DNA of 7,950 nucleotides. Origin: Flavobacteriales bacterium (GTDB taxonomy: Bacteria > Bacteroidota > Bacteroidia > Flavobacteriales_F > PHOS-HE28). How positions within the stretch are numbered: the first letter of the stretch is position 1; every line of letters starts with the position of its first letter. A model generated the notes under the pieces. That model made no database searches. It was not told the origin of the DNA and saw only the letters and a list, made by a program, of their open reading frames with translations. The stretch covers positions 1 through 7,950 of the forward strand of contig JADZGG010000358.1 in assembly GCA_020854015.1 (NCBI GenBank), written 5' to 3'. Positions 6,855-7,950 of this stretch are shown in pieces. Both the position numbers and the translations under genes were made by a program.

Positions 6855-6912
6855 GGCCACGAAAATACAATGACCGTGCCCGGGAACCCTTGTCATGGAT
6901 TTTCCGTTAATA

Positions 6913-6933
6913 GTATGCACGCATACGTTATGC
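6913..6933. promoter_or_regulatory. Candidate MarR operator: overlapping inverted repeats of TATGC/GCATA
   Basis: Between the divergent lipoprotein and marR genes lies GTATGC-AC-GCATAC (6913-6926), two perfect 6-base arms around a 2-base centre. Its right arm is shared with a second inverted repeat, GCATA-CGT-TATGC (6921-6933). There are thus three alternating half-sites (TATGC 6914-6918, GCATA 6921-6925, TATGC 6929-6933). A direct repeat CGTTA also occurs at 6905-6909 and 6926-6930, 21 bases apart. MarR dimers typically bind such palindromes in their own promoter. Binding is inferred. Confidence 0.6.
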
Positions 6934-6944
6934 GATTATCTTGG
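6914..6944 (+). promoter_or_regulatory. Candidate Bacteroidota-type promoter of the marR-fad operon
   Basis: TATG (6914-6917), 19 bases, then TATCTTGG (6937-6944) resembles the Bacteroidota consensus TTTG-N19-TAnnTTTG, with one mismatch in each box. Transcription would begin roughly at 6948-6952, leaving a very short leader before the ATG at 6964. The upstream box lies inside the palindromic half-sites, so a bound repressor would block it. The match is approximate. Confidence 0.4.
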
Positions 6945-6963
6945 AGCCCGTGAAGCTTGAACG

Positions 6964-7398
6964 ATGAGACCTGAAGAGACCATTGATTTCCCCATCCGCA
7001 AAGTGTGGAGCCGTATTGCCCGCCTGTACAACACCGAGGCCGCCAAGTACGGAGGTAGCATGGCCATCGGCCAGATCCTGTTGAACATCGACCCCGACGG
7101 AACGCCCAGCACCAAGCTTGGTCCCAAGATGGGCCAGGAAAGCCGCAGCCTCGTGCGCATCCTGCAGACCATGGAGGATGAAGGCCTGATCAAACGGGCC
7201 GCCGACAAGAGCGACAAGCGGATCGTACGCATCCACCTGACGCCGAAAGGCAAGCAGATGCGCGATGTAAGCCGCGACACTGTCATCAAATTCAACCAGG
7301 CTGTACAAAGCCGTTTCACACCGAAGCAACTGGAAGGTTTCCGCACAGTAATGACCGAACTGGACCGCATCCTCGAACACGAACAACTCTTCGCCTGA
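6964..7398 (+). CDS. MarR-family transcriptional regulator of a beta-oxidation operon
   Basis: This 144-residue protein has the usual MarR length and layout. N-terminal helix ~10-29 (IRKVWSRIARLYNTEAAKYG) forms part of the dimer interface. The winged helix-turn-helix follows: helices ~33-55, recognition helix around 57-72 (GQESRSLVRILQTMED), E-G-L-I-K-R (73-78), the wing D-K-S-D-K-R-I-V-R-I-H-L-T-P-K-G (81-96), and the C-terminal dimerisation helix ~119-140. The wing keeps the Asp and Arg pattern (D84, R86) typical of MarR proteins. Such proteins are usually repressors released by a small ligand. Its stop overlaps the start of a 3-hydroxyacyl-CoA dehydrogenase gene, so the ligand is plausibly a fatty acid or acyl-CoA (inference). 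The palindromes just upstream point to autoregulation. No Shine-Dalgarno is visible near the start. Confidence 0.93.
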   Translation: MRPEETIDFPIRKVWSRIARLYNTEAAKYGGSMAIGQILLNIDPDGTPSTKLGPKMGQESRSLVRILQTMEDEGLIKRAADKSDKRIVRIHLTPKGKQMRDVSRDTVIKFNQAVQSRFTPKQLEGFRTVMTELDRILEHEQLFA

Positions 7399-7950
7399 TG
7401 GCAAACCGACAGATCAAGAAAGTCGCCGTGCTCGGTAGCGGCGTCATGGGCAGCCGCATCGCCTGCCACTTCGCGAACACCGGCACCGAAGTGCTGCTGC
7501 TCGACATTCCCGCCAAAGAAGGTCCGCGCAATAAGATCGTCGACGACGCCCTCGCCGCCGCGATCAAGAGCAGTCCCGCACCCCTGTACGATGCCCGCTT
7601 CGCGAAGCGCATCAGCACCGGCAACTTCGACGATGACCTGCCGAAGATCAAGGACTGCGACTGGATCATCGAGGTGGTGGTGGAGCGGCTCGACATCAAG
7701 CAGCAGGTGCTGGCCAACGTGGAGAAGTACCGCACGCTTGGCACGCTCATCACCACCAACACCAGCGGCATTCCGATCAACGCGATCAGCGCGGGCCGCA
7801 GCGACGACTTCCGCAAACACTTCTGCGGCACGCACTTCTTCAACCCGCCGCGCTACCTGCCCCTGCTGGAGCTGATCCCCGGTCCGGACACCGACCCCGC
7901 GGTGCTCGCCTTCCTGGAGGACTACGGCCAGCGCATCCTCGGCAAGGTCA
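7398..7950 (+). CDS. fadN: FadN-like 3-hydroxyacyl-CoA dehydrogenase (probably fused to enoyl-CoA hydratase), 3'-truncated by the window edge
   Basis: The first 184 residues are visible from ATG 7398, which overlaps the marR stop by one base (TGATG). The enzyme oxidises L-3-hydroxyacyl-CoA with NAD+ in cytoplasmic beta-oxidation. Visible features: Rossmann motif G-S-G-V-M-G (13-18), D36 at the end of the second strand for the NAD ribose, E-V-V-V-E (92-96), N-T-S-G-I (121-125) with S123, G-T-H-F-F-N-P-P (144-151) with catalytic H146, N149, and E158 twelve residues after the histidine, as in the His-Glu pair of known enzymes. The segment S-P-A-P-L...R-I-S-T-G-N-F-D-D-D-L (59-81) and HFFNPPRYLPLLELIP match the long Bacillus FadN type, in which a C-terminal hydratase follows; that half lies outside the window. 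Thiolase and acyl-CoA dehydrogenase genes would be expected downstream. Confidence 0.93.
   Translation, partial: MANRQIKKVAVLGSGVMGSRIACHFANTGTEVLLLDIPAKEGPRNKIVDDALAAAIKSSPAPLYDARFAKRISTGNFDDDLPKIKDCDWIIEVVVERLDIKQQVLANVEKYRTLGTLITTNTSGIPINAISAGRSDDFRKHFCGTHFFNPPRYLPLLELIPGPDTDPAVLAFLEDYGQRILGKV

Noticed and set aside
6860..6867. TATTTTCG on the minus strand as a -7 box for the lipoprotein gene
   Set aside because: It has one mismatch to TAnnTTTG, but no -33 box at the right distance, and it sits only 5 bases from the start codon.
6855..6920. N-terminal extension of the minus-strand lipoprotein to ATG 6920
   Set aside because: It would add 22 residues before the charged start of the signal peptide and overlap the operator; ATG 6854 gives a normal signal.
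6936..7835. A 299-codon minus-strand open frame across the marR and dehydrogenase genes
   Set aside because: It lies opposite two genes with firm motif evidence and resembles no known protein; a GC-driven shadow frame. The overlapping 175-codon minus frame (7316-7843) is rejected for the same reason.

Overview
The window looks like chromosomal DNA from a high-GC member of the Bacteroidota, probably near Flavobacteriales. The evidence is a very long repeat-built surface protein ending in a CHU_C / gliding-motility-associated C-terminal domain (the type B sorting signal of the type IX secretion system), several lipoproteins with N-termini of the kind common in this phylum (one with an SCKK lipobox), a DUF2807 protein, starts without Shine-Dalgarno sequences, and a promoter candidate resembling the phylum's -33/-7 pattern. 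Coding is dense, with no gene-free stretch longer than 109 bases and no tRNA, rRNA, CRISPR array or mobile element.

Layout. (1) Bases 3-4487 (+) hold the C-terminal 1494 residues of a giant secreted protein whose start lies upstream of the window: a cadherin-like N-terminal remnant, a PKD-like domain, ten ~76-80-residue Ig/PKD-like repeats interrupted by a triplet of a second repeat type, one canonical PKD domain, and the CHU_C domain. (2) Bases 4493-5212 (+) encode a DUF2807 lipoprotein with seven GSG rungs. (3) Bases 5209-5952 (+) encode an unrecognised lipoprotein that overlaps the previous stop as ATGA. These three genes form one tightly packed unit devoted to the cell surface. (4) Bases 5955-6854 (-) encode a 299-residue lipoprotein, convergent with the trio; the two stops are only 2 bases apart and share an imperfect hairpin. 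(5) Bases 6964-7398 (+) encode a MarR-family regulator, followed with a 1-base overlap (TGATG) by (6) bases 7398-7950 (+), the N-terminal part of a FadN-like 3-hydroxyacyl-CoA dehydrogenase. This pair is the head of a fatty-acid beta-oxidation operon.

The divergent intergenic region (6855-6963) carries overlapping inverted repeats of TATGC/GCATA that sit on a plausible promoter for the marR gene, a good candidate for an autoregulatory operator. I see no clearly new multi-gene system. The most interesting structural signals are the block-wise build of the giant repeat protein, the exact 117-base two-rung duplication inside the DUF2807 gene, and the triple half-site operator.
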